Assembly: GCA_965232595.1 (NCBI GenBank) | Contig: OZ246983.1 | Span: 248,001 to 312,000, forward strand | Source of the DNA: SZUA-309 sp965232595 | GTDB lineage: Bacteria; Pseudomonadota; Gammaproteobacteria; Pseudomonadales; Azotimanducaceae | DNA: 64,000 bases | Reading direction: 5' to 3' | Program-made: the position numbers and the translations under genes | Notes under the pieces: generated by a model | The model's input: only the letters and a program-made list of their open reading frames with translations | Database searches by the model: none | What the model was told of the DNA's origin: nothing | Shown here: positions 63,609-64,000 of the stretch, piece after piece | Numbering within the stretch: the first letter of the stretch is position 1 | Layout of the letters: each line of letters opens with the position of its first letter

Positions 63609-64000
63609 ATGAGCGACGAGATGATCCCATTCACAGCAGAGAAAAAGACTTCTGGGCTGCGCGCCCGGATGGGCCGACTGTTCGCCATCCAGATCGCAGT
63701 GATTTCGCTCGCCACCCTGATCGGCATCTTCATCACCCAGCTGATCATCGAGGACCTGCTCACCCGCCAGGCGCTGAACCTGGAAGCCGAACACTTCTGG
63801 TCGCTCTACGACGAAAATCCCAGCCAGCCGCTACCGGACGTCTACAACATGCGTGGCTATCTGGTGACGGCTGGTGCAGCGGCCGCTCAGGCATCCGAGG
63901 CGCCTGCGCTGCCGAACGGGCTGGCCGATCTCACGCCTGGTTACGAGCGCACCACCGTGGATGGCCGCAGCCTGCTGGTCCACATTTCCGATCACTCGGG
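63609..64000 (+). CDS. Probable membrane sensor histidine kinase, N-terminal part only
   Basis: The frame opens at ATG 63609 and runs past the end of the window. It encodes a basic N-terminus and a long membrane helix (residues about 25-46, LFAIQIAVISLATLIGIFI), followed by a periplasmic-type segment with ALNLEAEHFWSLYDENPSQPLPDVYNMRGYL. This opening is common in sensor histidine kinases of gammaproteobacteria, but the kinase domain is outside the window. No ribosome site stronger than GAGCGG is visible. It is divergent from folE2. Confidence 0.6.
   Translation, partial: MSDEMIPFTAEKKTSGLRARMGRLFAIQIAVISLATLIGIFITQLIIEDLLTRQALNLEAEHFWSLYDENPSQPLPDVYNMRGYLVTAGAAAAQASEAPALPNGLADLTPGYERTTVDGRSLLVHISDHS

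Overview
The window is 64 kb of GC-rich, densely coding chromosomal DNA with no rRNA, tRNA, CRISPR array, insertion sequence or phage gene that I can see. The gene set (aconitase B next to a LysR gene, YghU-type glutathione transferase, FolE2 GTP cyclohydrolase, TonB-dependent receptor, TonB-like energy transducer, ACR3 transporter, isoquinoline-oxidoreductase-type molybdenum hydroxylase) points to a Gram-negative proteobacterium, most likely a high-GC gammaproteobacterium; I cannot place it further. No gene-free stretch exceeds 300 bases. The largest gaps are 44552-44804 (palindrome upstream of the NRPS-like gene) and 13195-13410 (aconitase/LysR divergent promoter).

Layout. 1-5.2 kb (+): truncated glutathione-transferase-like gene, cytochrome P450, NTF2-like protein, fatty-acid desaturase and an FAD oxidoreductase. 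5.2-7.1 kb (-): heme-type membrane protein and sugar-lactone-oxidase-like flavoprotein. 7.2-15.7 kb: serine hydrolase, NhaC-type antiporter, aconitase B, a LysR regulator divergent from it, a small lipoprotein and a membrane-anchored GST. 15.8-20.7 kb: YghU-type GST and a Rieske oxygenase (+), facing a two-subunit molybdenum hydroxylase (-) whose promoter contains a perfect operator-like palindrome. 20.7-24.6 kb (-): a TonB-like protein with a large cytoplasmic part and two Fe(II)/2-oxoglutarate dioxygenases.

25.7-31.3 kb (-) is a tightly packed catabolic-looking operon: 2-hydroxyacid dehydrogenase, a type II dehydroquinase paralogue lacking the catalytic tyrosine, amidohydrolase, a Cys-less thiolase fold protein overlapping a DUF35 partner (the arrangement of CoA-ester retro-aldolases), and an ACR3 permease. 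Divergent from it is a TonB-dependent receptor with an operator-covered promoter, followed by an NTF2-like protein and a Rieske oxygenase. 35.9-41.4 kb is a TetR gene facing HpaB-like monooxygenase, extradiol dioxygenase, aldehyde dehydrogenase and FAH hydrolase, a plausible meta-cleavage route; two perfect palindromes sit on the promoter.

44.8-53.8 kb is the most unusual part. A 1539-residue protein carries a formyltransferase region, a degenerate condensation-like region, an adenylation domain split by an inserted luciferase-like flavin monooxygenase, and a carrier domain. One base beyond its stop ends an oppositely oriented overlapping operon: HsaA-like flavin monooxygenase, PhyH dioxygenase, acyl-CoA ligase, PhyH dioxygenase. 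The remainder (54-64 kb) holds two small proteins, a sulfatase operon with a VOC protein and an unrecognised protein, an FAD monooxygenase, membrane and lipid genes, FolE2 and the start of a probable sensor kinase.

Overall this is an oxygenase-rich accessory or catabolic region: two P450s, two Rieske oxygenases, four Fe/2-oxoglutarate dioxygenases, two ring-cleavage-type VOC proteins and several flavin monooxygenases, interleaved with transport, CoA-ester chemistry and one peptide-synthetase-like enzyme. Functions are inferred from motifs read by eye; no database search was possible.
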